53,852 bases of DNA from Prevotella sp. (GTDB taxonomy: Bacteria > Bacteroidota > Bacteroidia > Bacteroidales > Bacteroidaceae), in assembly GCA_017538195.1 (NCBI GenBank), contig JAFYJH010000166.1:1-53852 (forward strand), read 5' to 3'. The position numbers were made by a program, and so were the translations under genes. The notes under the pieces were generated by a model, which was given only the letters and a program-made list of their open reading frames with translations, did no database searches and was not told the origin of the DNA. This document shows, piece after piece, positions 33,088 to 42,315 of the stretch (position 1 is the first letter of the stretch; the number at the start of each line of letters is the position of its first letter).

Positions 33088-35850
33088 ATGAAAAAACTGT
33101 TTCTATTCGACGCTTACGCGCTGATTTACCGCGCGTATTACGCCTTCATCAAGAACCCGCGAATCAACTCGAAAGGGCTGAATACATCGGCGGTGATGGG
33201 CTTTGTGAACACGCTCAACGAGATTATCAACAAGGAGCAGCCGACGCATATCGGCGTGGCTTTCGACCACGGAAAAACGTTTCGCAACGAGGCATTTCCT
33301 GAGTACAAAGCGCAACGCGAGGAAACGCCAGAGGACATCAAACGCTCGGTGCCGATCATCAAGGAATTGCTCGAAGCGTGGCACATTCCGTGCTTGCAAG
33401 TCGATGGCTTCGAGGCCGACGATGTGATTGGCACACTCTCGATGAAATCGGGGAAAATTGGCGTTGAAACCTATATGCTGACGCCCGACAAGGACTATGG
33501 TCAGCTTGTCGGCGAGAACGTTTTCCAGTATCGTCCGCGACACGGCGGCGGCTACGAAAAAATGGGTCCGAAGGAGGTTTGCGCGAAATATGGCATTGAA
33601 AATACCGCGCAAATCATCGACCTTCTGGCGCTGATGGGCGACTCGTCGGACAATTTTCCGGGCTGTCCGGGCGTCGGCGAGAAAACCGCGGTGAAACTCA
33701 TCGAGGAGTTTGGCAACATCGACAATCTTTTGGAACATTCCGACCAGATCAAGGGAAAATTGCGCGAGAAAGTTGAACAGCACGTCGATGATATTCGGAT
33801 GTCGAAATTCCTCGCGACGATTCGAACCGACGTTCCGATTGACCTCGATTTGGACGCTCTCCTACTTCGCGAGCCCGACGAGGAAAAATTACGCGCGCTG
33901 TTCGCCGAACTTGAATTCAAGACGCTCGCCGACAAAATTCTTAAAAAACCGACACAAACTCCAAAAATTGTTAATGGACAACTCGATTTGTTCGGAAATT
34001 TTGCGCCCGAGGATACGGAAATTCAAAAAAGTGCCGATTTTTTGACCCTTCAAACGACCCCTCATGATTACCAACTCATTGATAATCAAGAAGAAATGCA
34101 GAAAATTTGTGATTTTTTCTTGACAAACGAAATTCTCAGTTTAGATACGGAAACGACTTCGACGAACCCGATTGACGCCGAATTGGTCGGTTTGAGCTTT
34201 TCGGTCGAGGAGTCGAAGGCGTTTTACGTTCCCGTGCCCGCCAATCGCTACGAAGCACAAAAAATCGTCGATATTTTTAAAAAGGTGTATGAAAATCCAT
34301 CGATTCTGAAAATCGGACAAAATTTGAAATACGACCTCGAAGTGCTGGCGCGCTACGGCGTGACGCTGCAAGGTCCGATGTTCGACACGATGATTGCCCA
34401 CTACCTGCTGCAACCCGAACTGCGCCACAATATGGACTATATGGCCGAGACGCTGCTGAACTACCAGACCATCCACATTGACCAACTCATCGGCGCGAAG
34501 GGTAGGGGACAGCGGTCGATGCGCGACCTTGCGCCGACGCAGGTCTATGAATACGCCTGCGAGGATGCCGACATCACGCTGCGACTGAAAAACGTGCTCG
34601 AACCGCGCCTGAAAGAGGCTGGCGTGGAGTCGCTGTTCCGCGACATCGAAATGCCGCTGATGCCCGTTTTGGCCGAAATGGAGATGAACGGTGTCTGTTT
34701 GGACACGAAAGCATTGGCAGAAACGTCAAAATTTTTCACAGAAAGAATGTTGCAACTCGAAGCGCATATCTACGAGTTGGCAGGCGAACCGTTCAACATT
34801 TCCAGTCCGAAGCAAGTCGGCGACATTCTCTTCGGAAAAATGAAAATCGTCGATAAACCGAAAAAGACGAAAACGGGTCAGTTTGTCACGTCCGAAGATG
34901 TGCTGATGCAACTGCGCTCGAAGAGTCCAATTGTCGGAGAAATCCTTGATTATCGCGGTTTGAAGAAGTTGCTCAGCACTTACGTCGATGCCCTTCCGAA
35001 ACTCATCAATCCGCGCACGGGACACATTCATACCTCGTTTAACCAAGCCGTTACAGCGACTGGACGACTTTCGTCGAGCGACCCGAATCTGCAAAATATT
35101 CCCGTGCGTGGCGAGGACGGAAAGGAAATCAGAAAATGTTTCGTTCCAGAGCCAAATTGTCAGTTTTTTTCAGCAGATTACAGCCAAATTGAACTGCGCG
35201 TGATGGCGCATCTTTCGGGCGACGAAAATATGATTCGCGTGTTCCGCGAGGGCAAAGACTTTCACGCCGCCACCGCCGCCACGATTTACAAAAAAAACAT
35301 CGACGATGTGACACGCGACGAGCGCACAAAGTCGAAACGCGCTAATTTCGGCATCATCTACGGAATCACCGTTTTTGGACTCGCCGAGCGACTCGACATC
35401 AGCCGCGACGAGGCGAAAATGCTCATCGACGGCTTCTTCCAGACCTTCCCACAAGTCCACGACTATATGGAAAAATCGAAGCAACTGGCTCGCGAGCGCG
35501 GTTACGCCGAGACCCTTTTCCACCGTCGCCGCTACCTGCCCGACATCAATTCGCGCAACGCCACCGTGCGGAATTTCGCCGAGCGCAACGCCATCAACGC
35601 GCCGATTCAAGGCTCTGCCGCCGACATCATCAAAGTGGCGATGATCCGCATCCACGAGCGTTTCAAGGCCGAGAAAATCCGCTCGAAAATGATTCTGCAA
35701 GTCCACGACGAACTCAATTTCTCGGTCGTTCCCGAGGAGAAGAGTAGGGTAGAGGCCATCGTCTTGGAGGAGATGCAAAACGCCTACCAACTCAACGTTC
35801 CGCTCGTGGCCGATTGCGGTTGGGGCGACAACTGGCTCGAAGCCCATTAA
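33088..35850 (+). CDS. polA: DNA polymerase I
   Basis: 920 residues, all three domains. 5' nuclease at about 1-290 (FDAYALIYRAYYAF, GFEADDVIGTL, GDSSDNFPGCPGVGEKTA). 3'-5' exonuclease at about 335-520 with intact acidic residues (LSLDTETTSTNP, NLKYDLEVL, YACEDADITL), so proofreading is probably active. Polymerase at about 540-920 (ADYSQIELRVMAHLSGDENM, RANFGIIYGITVFGLAERL, QVHDELNFSV). It fills gaps and removes primers and works after UvrC in excision repair. Divergent from the polyprenyl synthase gene. Confidence 0.98.
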   Translation: MKKLFLFDAYALIYRAYYAFIKNPRINSKGLNTSAVMGFVNTLNEIINKEQPTHIGVAFDHGKTFRNEAFPEYKAQREETPEDIKRSVPIIKELLEAWHIPCLQVDGFEADDVIGTLSMKSGKIGVETYMLTPDKDYGQLVGENVFQYRPRHGGGYEKMGPKEVCAKYGIENTAQIIDLLALMGDSSDNFPGCPGVGEKTAVKLIEEFGNIDNLLEHSDQIKGKLREKVEQHVDDIRMSKFLATIRTDVPIDLDLDALLLREPDEEKLRALFAELEFKTLADKILKKPTQTPKIVNGQLDLFGNFAPEDTEIQKSADFLTLQTTPHDYQLIDNQEEMQKICDFFLTNEILSLDTETTSTNPIDAELVGLSFSVEESKAFYVPVPANRYEAQKIVDIFKKVYENPSILKIGQNLKYDLEVLARYGVTLQGPMFDTMIAHYLLQPELRHNMDYMAETLLNYQTIHIDQLIGAKGRGQRSMRDLAPTQVYEYACEDADITLRLKNVLEPRLKEAGVESLFRDIEMPLMPVLAEMEMNGVCLDTKALAETSKFFTERMLQLEAHIYELAGEPFNISSPKQVGDILFGKMKIVDKPKKTKTGQFVTSEDVLMQLRSKSPIVGEILDYRGLKKLLSTYVDALPKLINPRTGHIHTSFNQAVTATGRLSSSDPNLQNIPVRGEDGKEIRKCFVPEPNCQFFSADYSQIELRVMAHLSGDENMIRVFREGKDFHAATAATIYKKNIDDVTRDERTKSKRANFGIIYGITVFGLAERLDISRDEAKMLIDGFFQTFPQVHDYMEKSKQLARERGYAETLFHRRRYLPDINSRNATVRNFAERNAINAPIQGSAADIIKVAMIRIHERFKAEKIRSKMILQVHDELNFSVVPEEKSRVEAIVLEEMQNAYQLNVPLVADCGWGDNWLEAH

Positions 35851-35936
35851 GGTCGATTCAAGCGGTCGAGTTTGGGAAAAGACTGCTATTTAATCATTTT
35901 TAACCTATTCAGAAAAGGTCAATCGGAATTATTTCG

Positions 35937-35944
35937 TACATTTG
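35937..35944 (+). promoter_or_regulatory. -7 element before the ABC transporter
   Basis: TACATTTG, 14 bases before the ATG; no clear TTTG at the usual distance. Confidence 0.5.
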
Positions 35945-35958
35945 CAAGTTAAAGTGAT

Positions 35959-38865
35959 ATGACAGATATAATTTTATCCAGTTTTCTGAGCCTGTTTGCC
36001 TTGTTTGGAAAAGAAGAACAGGTGGATGAGACGCGGGCAAAGACTATGCTCGTGAGTTATCTGCGTCACTATTTTGGCATCAGAAACATCGACTCCTATC
36101 TGAGTTTGTACGACGATATGCGCGGTGCCTACGAATTGATGGAAGACCTTGATACTCAGAAAGTTGTGTCGGACATCTGCGCCAATCTTCACGGAAAAAT
36201 CCAGTCTCGCGAAGAAGAGATGCTTCTGTTGCGCATCATGGAATTTTGCGGCGACGGCGACGGAAAGGTTCATCCGATGTTCAACATCATGGCCGAGAAA
36301 TTCGACGTGCCGGAAACGCTGTTCCACGATTTCGCCGATTTCGTGAACGGAAAAGCAACCGACCACGTCATCATCCATCAATTAGACGGTTTCGACGGCA
36401 CATTGAAAACGCTAATTCTGCCAGAAACGGGCACGATCGTCTTCACTTACAATGGCAGTGACACCGTGCTGCTGAACGATGTTCCCGTGTTGCCCGGCTC
36501 TTATCAAGTTTGGTTGCAGAGCAGCGTGTTGAAAGGCAAAAACGGCCAGCCCGTCTATTTCTCCACGATGTTGGAGGCGCATCATCGGAAGATGGGGCAA
36601 TGGGAAAACGAGGCGCAGCGCGTGGAATTTTGCGGTCGCGACATCAATTTCCGCTTCCCGAACAGCGACAACGGTATGCACAACCTGAGTTTCACGCTCC
36701 ACAGTGGCGAATTTCTCGCCATCATGGGCGGTTCCGGCACGGGAAAATCGACCTTGCTCTCGATTCTGAACGGCACGCAAACTCCGCAAGAGGGCCGCAT
36801 CACCATCAACGGCCACGACATTTCCGAACCGCAAGCGAGGAACCTCATCGGCTTTGTGCCGCAAGACGACTTGCTCATTGAGGAACTCACCGTCTATCAA
36901 AACCTTTTCTACACGGCAAAACTCTGTTTTGAGGGAATGTCGGAAGAGGAAATCGACAAACGGGTGCTCAAAACCCTGAAAGACCTCGAACTCGATGGCG
37001 CAAAAGACTTGAAAGTCGGCTCCGCCATCAACAAATACATCTCCGGCGGACAGCGCAAACGACTGAACATCGCCCTCGAACTGATACGCGAACCCGCCGT
37101 TCTGTTCCTCGACGAACCCACTTCGGGACTTTCGTCGGCTGACACGGAAAAAGTCGTGAATCTGCTGAAAGAACAGACGCTCAAGGGCAAACTCATCGTG
37201 GTGAACATTCACCAGCCGTCGAGCGACGTCTATAAACTTTTCGACCGACTCTGGCTGCTCGACAAGGGCGGCTATCCCGTGTTCGACGGCAATCCAATCG
37301 ATGCCATCACTTATTTCAAGACGGCTGCCAACTACGCCGACGCAGAAACGAGCGCGTGTCCGACTTGCGGAAACGTGAACCCGGAAATCGTGCTGAACAT
37401 CATCGACGAAAAGGCGCTGAACAACAGCGGAGAAGTGTCTGACGAGCGAAAAATGACGCCCCAAGAATGGCACGAACTCTACTTGAAGAACGCGCCGACG
37501 CTGTCGGAGCCCGAAGTCAGCGAAATTCCGCTTTCCGACCAGAAAAAACCCGGTCTGTGGCGACAATTCCTGATTTTCCTACAGCGCAATTTCACGACGA
37601 AATTAGCCAATCGTCAATACCTTGCCATCGCCCTTTTGCAAGCCCCGTTGTTGGCAGTCGTCTGCGCCTATTTGACTCGCTACGCGCCGCCCGAAGGCTA
37701 CAGCGTGATGAACAACAAAAACCTCGTGAGTTATTTCTTCATGTCGGTCATCGTGGCCACGTTCATCGGCATGAGCGGCAGTGCCGAGGAAATCATCAAA
37801 GACCGCGCACTGCTGAAGCGCGAGCGATTCCTGCAACTCTCCTACGGCAGTTACATCTGGTCGAAAATCGTCTTCGTGGCAAGCGTTTCGCTCATTCAAA
37901 CATTCCTGTTCATCCTCGTCGGCAACTCCATCATGGGACTGCACGGACAGTTCGGAACGTGGTGGTTCATCCTGTTTATGACCGCCCTTTTGTCCAACCT
38001 CACCGGCCTGTTGCTGTCGCAAATTCTGAGTTCCGTCGTAGCCATTTACATCAGCATTCCCATCCTGCTCATCCCGCAGATTCTGCTCTGCGGACTCGTC
38101 GTCAGTTTCTCCGACCTCACACCGAAAAGCACGACGGGAAACGTTCCACTCATCGGCGATTTGATTCCGTCGAGATGGAGTTACGAGGCTTTGGCCGTGA
38201 CTTCCTTCGCCGACAATGCCTACGAAAAGCCCTTCTTCGACCTCGACAAAGAGAAATTCGAGACGCAATTCTACAATATGGCGTTCCTCTACGAACTCCA
38301 GTCGCAACTCGAAACCATGAACGACGAAAAGAAGCGCGGAAAAGAGGTCGATCCGGCGCATCTCAGCGTGATTCGAACCAATTTGCCCGTGCTGTCGGAA
38401 TATGTCGGAATCGAGCCATATCAGGGCGATTTTTCCTACGAATCGCTCCGACAATATATGAAAGAGGCCGAGAAAATCCTGTCGAAGAAAAGCAATCGCT
38501 CGACATTGGAAAAAGACGAGATGGTGGCCGACTTCATCCGTCGAAACGGCAAGGAATCGCTGTTGGAACTGAAGCGAAACCATCACAACCTCAAGTTGGA
38601 AGACTGCGTGCTCGGCGCCGACCAACAACGAATGCTTGACGTCGTGGACGACCACATCGTGCCCCGCGTCGGACTGATTTTCCTGACGCCACGCAGCCAA
38701 ATTGGACGCGCTCCTTTCTACAGCAGCGAGAAAATCTTGGCAGGTTGGCACGTCAAAACCCTCTGGTTCAACATGAGCATCATTTTCCTGATGTGCGTGT
38801 GCGCCACCATCCTTCTCCTGACCGACTGGCCCGGAAAAGTCATCCGAAAAGAATCATCTACTTAA
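35959..38865 (+). CDS. ABCG-like ABC transporter (ATPase fused to permease) with extra N-terminal domains
   Basis: 968 residues. About 1-130 is an acidic helical TerB-like region (ARAKTMLVSYLRHYFGI-like start, RIMEFCGDGDGKVHPMF); about 140-210 is a small beta domain. The ATPase spans about 220-450: Walker A GGSGTGKST (257-265), signature YISGGQRKRLNIALEL, Walker B AVLFLDEPTSGLS. The permease follows at about 535-968: a first helix near FLIFLQRNF, five more, and a roughly 190-residue extramembrane insertion before the last helix (LWFNMSIIFLMCVCATILLL). The order ATPase-permease is that of ABCG half transporters, so it probably works as a homodimer. Substrate unknown. Confidence 0.88.
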   Translation: MTDIILSSFLSLFALFGKEEQVDETRAKTMLVSYLRHYFGIRNIDSYLSLYDDMRGAYELMEDLDTQKVVSDICANLHGKIQSREEEMLLLRIMEFCGDGDGKVHPMFNIMAEKFDVPETLFHDFADFVNGKATDHVIIHQLDGFDGTLKTLILPETGTIVFTYNGSDTVLLNDVPVLPGSYQVWLQSSVLKGKNGQPVYFSTMLEAHHRKMGQWENEAQRVEFCGRDINFRFPNSDNGMHNLSFTLHSGEFLAIMGGSGTGKSTLLSILNGTQTPQEGRITINGHDISEPQARNLIGFVPQDDLLIEELTVYQNLFYTAKLCFEGMSEEEIDKRVLKTLKDLELDGAKDLKVGSAINKYISGGQRKRLNIALELIREPAVLFLDEPTSGLSSADTEKVVNLLKEQTLKGKLIVVNIHQPSSDVYKLFDRLWLLDKGGYPVFDGNPIDAITYFKTAANYADAETSACPTCGNVNPEIVLNIIDEKALNNSGEVSDERKMTPQEWHELYLKNAPTLSEPEVSEIPLSDQKKPGLWRQFLIFLQRNFTTKLANRQYLAIALLQAPLLAVVCAYLTRYAPPEGYSVMNNKNLVSYFFMSVIVATFIGMSGSAEEIIKDRALLKRERFLQLSYGSYIWSKIVFVASVSLIQTFLFILVGNSIMGLHGQFGTWWFILFMTALLSNLTGLLLSQILSSVVAIYISIPILLIPQILLCGLVVSFSDLTPKSTTGNVPLIGDLIPSRWSYEALAVTSFADNAYEKPFFDLDKEKFETQFYNMAFLYELQSQLETMNDEKKRGKEVDPAHLSVIRTNLPVLSEYVGIEPYQGDFSYESLRQYMKEAEKILSKKSNRSTLEKDEMVADFIRRNGKESLLELKRNHHNLKLEDCVLGADQQRMLDVVDDHIVPRVGLIFLTPRSQIGRAPFYSSEKILAGWHVKTLWFNMSIIFLMCVCATILLLTDWPGKVIRKESST

Positions 38866-38906
38866 TTAAATTATTTTATTATTAACTCACTAAAAACAAA
38901 AGAAAA

Positions 38907-39701
38907 ATGAAAAAGTTATCAATTTTTGCAGTAGCAATCGCTACCATCGCTTTCACCGCTTGTGGAGGCAACAAGAGTGCAAACAACGCTGAGGAAGCCC
39001 AAAAGAGCTTCGATCAGGAGCAGATTGAGGCGAAAATCAAGATGGAGTTCGACAGCCTCGCTTCGAACATCGCAAACCTCAAGCACCTTCCCATCGTGCA
39101 GAAGGGCGACGGCGGCATCCAACTCACCGACGAGGAGAAGCAAGTGAAGCCCGACTATCTGCTCAATCCTGCCGTGGCTGAAAATGCCGTCACGCTGGCC
39201 GAGAAATACCGCATGGTGAGCGCACTGAGCGTTGATGAGAACATCGCGTCCATGTACGACATGCCGACGGAAGATTACCAGAAGGCCATCACGAAACTTC
39301 TGGCCGACATCAACGATCCTTCTTTCAAGGAAATCGATGCCACGAGCATCTTCGAGAAGGCTCAGCAGTTGTATGACGCGATGAACGAAAACGGTCGCAT
39401 CAACTACTTCTGGCAGTTGTCAGCCGCATCGTTTGTCGAGGAAATCTACGCCATGACGCAGAACACCGACAAGTTCATCACCGCTTTCGACGACGAGTCG
39501 GCCTCGAATGTCACCTATCGCACGACGCTGATCATCGACGCCATCAACCGCCTCGTTGAATACGACCCGGAAATCGAGCCCGTCGCTCAGGCTCTCCAGC
39601 CGCTCAGCGTGCTCAACGCCGTTTCGGTTGACCAACTGAAGACCCAACTCGGCGAACTCAAAGAAGAGATTGCCGAGGCTCGCAAGGCTCTGATGAAGTA
39701 A
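38907..39701 (+). CDS. Lipoprotein of unknown function
   Basis: 264 residues. Lipobox AFTAC with Cys19 followed by GGNKSANNAEEAQ. The mature protein is largely alpha-helical and acidic (EQIEAKIKMEFDSLASNIANLKHLP, YRMVSALSVDENIASMYDMP, NRLVEYDPEIEPVAQ), with no enzymatic motif recognised. It starts 41 bases after the ABC transporter, so it could be a helper of that transporter. A bidirectional terminator follows. Confidence 0.75.
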   Translation: MKKLSIFAVAIATIAFTACGGNKSANNAEEAQKSFDQEQIEAKIKMEFDSLASNIANLKHLPIVQKGDGGIQLTDEEKQVKPDYLLNPAVAENAVTLAEKYRMVSALSVDENIASMYDMPTEDYQKAITKLLADINDPSFKEIDATSIFEKAQQLYDAMNENGRINYFWQLSAASFVEEIYAMTQNTDKFITAFDDESASNVTYRTTLIIDAINRLVEYDPEIEPVAQALQPLSVLNAVSVDQLKTQLGELKEEIAEARKALMK

Positions 39702-39720
39702 GAAATCGGAAAAACCGAAA

Positions 39721-39757
39721 AAAACGGGGACGTTCACACTGCGGAACGCCCCCGTTT
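39721..39757. terminator. Bidirectional terminator between convergent genes
   Basis: AAAACGGGGACGTTC pairs with GAACGCCCCCGTTTT around a loop of 7 bases, with A and T runs on either side. It would end both the lipoprotein and the STAS transcripts. Confidence 0.88.
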
Positions 39758-39762
39758 TCCAT

Positions 39763-40065
39763 TTATTTGAACTCAAATAGATTGGCGAAACCTGTGATGG
39801 CAAACACGTTGCGCAGGTCGTCGTTGATGTTTTGGATATAGACATGGTGTCCTTTCGACTTGGCATTTTTCAAGATTCCGAGAAAAATGCGCAATCCACT
39901 CGATGAAATATACTCCAACTGCGTGCAGTCGAGGACGATGTCGCAGCCGCTGCAATCGTAGAGAGGGCTCAAGTCCTTTTCCGTTTGCTGTGCGGCGGCA
40001 GTGTCGAGGCGACCCTCAAACGTGGCCGTCAGACAACCGTTTTGTTCGGTGATGTTCGTTTTCAT
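39763..40065 (-). CDS. STAS-domain anti-sigma factor antagonist-like protein
   Basis: 100 residues, a single STAS domain like RsbV/SpoIIAA: TATFEGRLDTAAAQQTEKDL and IVLDCTQLEYISSSGLRIFLGILKNAK, with the phospho-acceptor Ser in ISSSGLR. It ends in ITGFANLFEFK as typical members do. It is the last gene of the three-gene partner-switch unit, 33 bases after the phosphatase-kinase gene, and is expected to be phosphorylated by the HATPase domain and dephosphorylated by the PP2C domain of that protein. Confidence 0.92.
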   Translation of the reverse strand: MKTNITEQNGCLTATFEGRLDTAAAQQTEKDLSPLYDCSGCDIVLDCTQLEYISSSGLRIFLGILKNAKSKGHHVYIQNINDDLRNVFAITGFANLFEFK

Positions 40066-40098
40066 AATTCAAGTATTTTTTACAGTTCTACAATATTT

Positions 40099-42315
40099 TC
40101 AATGATTCAGATTTTTTCTCAGCGTCAAGATATTTTTTCCGTCGAGTCGCTCGTAGTTGATGGAGTCCATCAGTTGGCGGACGAGGTGGATTCCCAAGCC
40201 TCCGATGGGTCGTTCCTCGACGGAAAGCGTCGTATCGACGAGTTCCTTCGCCGTCGGGTCGAAGGGCGTTCCAGAGTCGCTGATGGTGAATTTCAGACGA
40301 AGGTCGTTGGCCTGCGCCTCAATGTTGATGTCGCCCTTCGTGCCGGGAACGTAGGCGTAGTTCATGACATTGACAACAGCCTCCTCGATGGCAAGGTTCA
40401 TCTGCATGGTGGTCGATGCGTCGAAGCCCATTTCCTCGCACACGCCATCGACAAATTCCGACAGAAGCGGCACTTGTTGGACGTCGTTGGTCAGGGTGAT
40501 GCTGCGCTGCATACGCACGTCGCGCTGCTGTTTGGTGTATTGGATGGCAAGCATCGTCAAGTCGTCGCTTTGCTCTGCGTCGCCCACGAATTTTTCGACC
40601 GCCTCGCTCATGGTCGCAAGGAGTTTTTCGGGCGAATGTTCCTCTTTTTCCCGCAAGTTCCGCGCCGTTTCCAAGACGCGCATTTCGCCGAATTGCGTGT
40701 GATTGATGTCTTCCGCCTCGGTCAGTCCGTCGGTATAGAGGAAAATGGTCGTTTGCGGGTCGATGAGGGCTTCCTGCGTCACGAAATTCCATCCTTCACA
40801 CACGCCGACTGGGACGTTTGAGTCGATTGGCAACATTCCCACGCCTCGCCCGATGAGAATCGGGGCGTTGTGGCCGGCGTTGCAGTAGCGCAGGCGACCT
40901 GTCGGCAGGTCGAGCGAGCCGATGAACATCGTGACGAACATATTCGAATCGTTCATTTCCGCCATCGAATCGTTCATCGAAGCCATGATGTGGCGAGGGT
41001 CGGACTCGTGCGCCGAAACCGTGCGGAACAGCGAGCGCGTCACAGCCATCACCAACGAGGCAGGAACGCCTTTTCCGCTCACGTCGCCGATGCAGAAAAG
41101 CAGTTTTTCGTCGCGCAGATAGAAGTCGTAGAGGTCGCCGCCAACTTCCTTGGCAGGAGTCAGCGAACCGAAAATTTCCAAGTCGTCGCGCTCGGGATAA
41201 GGTGGGAAAATCTTGGGCAACATGCTCATCTGGATGGCACTGGCGATGTGGAGTTCGCTACCGATGCGCTCTTTCTCGGCATTGACGGCCTCCAAACGCT
41301 TGAAATTGCGAATCATGCGGAAAAGGATGAAGCCCAACAACAACAGACCGACGAGCATCAGCAGAAGCAGGCTGAAGGCGACCTTGCGCAAATCGCTGTA
41401 AATCTCGCGGTCGCTGCAAACGACGGCCATCGACCAGCCCGTTTCGCCTTCCACCGGCGCATAAAAGACGTAATCTTTCTCGCCTTGGTCGTTGATGACA
41501 GCAGCGTGGCCGCTGATTCTCGCCATAATCTGCCGATTGATATGGTTCACGGTCGTGTCCTCAACGTGGGCGGTGGCTTCATGGATGTTGCTCCGCATCA
41601 CCAAACTTTCCACAGGACAAGCCATAATCCGACCGGCGCGGGAAATCAGCAAGTTGTAAGACGAGGGATAAATATGCCGCGCATTGATGACGCCACTCAA
41701 CCAGTCGAGCGACACGTCGGCACCGAAAACACCGGCGATTTCGCCCTTGGAATTACGGATGGGAATGGCATAAGTACAGAGCATGTCCATCGCTCCGACT
41801 TCGTCGTAATACGGCTCCGACCAATAGCCTTTCCCCACTTCCTTCGGCTTCGTGTACCACTCGGCTTTGTGGTAGTTGTGGGATTCCGAGCCGATTTGCA
41901 CCATTTCGATATAGCCGTTCTCCGTGCGGGTCGCGTATGGCTCGAACCAACGTCCGTATTGCGGATAGAAATTCGGCTCGAAACCGACGGCACAACCCGT
42001 GATCATAGGATTGTTTTTCACGACGCGACGAAGAATCTCTCGTACCGAATCGGGCTGCGCCAACTGCTGTTCCAAAATCCATACCGTGTTTTCGACAGCC
42101 GTTTCCACGCCCGTCATCACATTCTGGATTTCGGCACCTTTCAGTTGGAGTTCGGTTTCAGCACGATGCACAACGCCCTCGCGGATGCCTTCTCGGGCGT
42201 AGAAATACTGCACCAAAGAGGTCAATTCGATGAGAATGGCCGCCGTGATGATGACGTAGAGCGTCGATTTCGTCTGAAACGACTTGCGCCAGCGGTTGAA
42301 AGAATTTTTGCTCAT
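40099..42315 (-). CDS. Cache-sensor PP2C (SpoIIE-type) phosphatase fused to an anti-sigma-type HATPase
   Basis: 738 residues from ATG 42315, which overlaps the upstream stop (ATGA). Membrane helix about 17-40; extracytoplasmic Cache-like sensor about 45-300 (GCAVGFEPNFYP, YWSEPYYDEVGAMDMLCTYAIPI, GVFGADVSLDWL); second helix about 305-330 (LLLLMLVGLLLLGFILF). PP2C domain about 355-585 (GGDLYDFY, CIGDVSGKGVPASLVMA, YTDGLTEAED, SDDLTMLAI). HATPase of the RsbW type about 600-735 (NLAIEEAVVNVMNYAY, PIGGLGIHLV). An outside signal would shift the balance of phosphorylation of the STAS partners. Confidence 0.92.
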   Translation of the reverse strand: MSKNSFNRWRKSFQTKSTLYVIITAAILIELTSLVQYFYAREGIREGVVHRAETELQLKGAEIQNVMTGVETAVENTVWILEQQLAQPDSVREILRRVVKNNPMITGCAVGFEPNFYPQYGRWFEPYATRTENGYIEMVQIGSESHNYHKAEWYTKPKEVGKGYWSEPYYDEVGAMDMLCTYAIPIRNSKGEIAGVFGADVSLDWLSGVINARHIYPSSYNLLISRAGRIMACPVESLVMRSNIHEATAHVEDTTVNHINRQIMARISGHAAVINDQGEKDYVFYAPVEGETGWSMAVVCSDREIYSDLRKVAFSLLLLMLVGLLLLGFILFRMIRNFKRLEAVNAEKERIGSELHIASAIQMSMLPKIFPPYPERDDLEIFGSLTPAKEVGGDLYDFYLRDEKLLFCIGDVSGKGVPASLVMAVTRSLFRTVSAHESDPRHIMASMNDSMAEMNDSNMFVTMFIGSLDLPTGRLRYCNAGHNAPILIGRGVGMLPIDSNVPVGVCEGWNFVTQEALIDPQTTIFLYTDGLTEAEDINHTQFGEMRVLETARNLREKEEHSPEKLLATMSEAVEKFVGDAEQSDDLTMLAIQYTKQQRDVRMQRSITLTNDVQQVPLLSEFVDGVCEEMGFDASTTMQMNLAIEEAVVNVMNYAYVPGTKGDINIEAQANDLRLKFTISDSGTPFDPTAKELVDTTLSVEERPIGGLGIHLVRQLMDSINYERLDGKNILTLRKNLNH

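Noticed and set aside
35881..35958. A small RNA or riboswitch before the ABC transporter
   Set aside because: Only AT-rich sequence and a promoter-like element were found; no stable stem or known conserved core.
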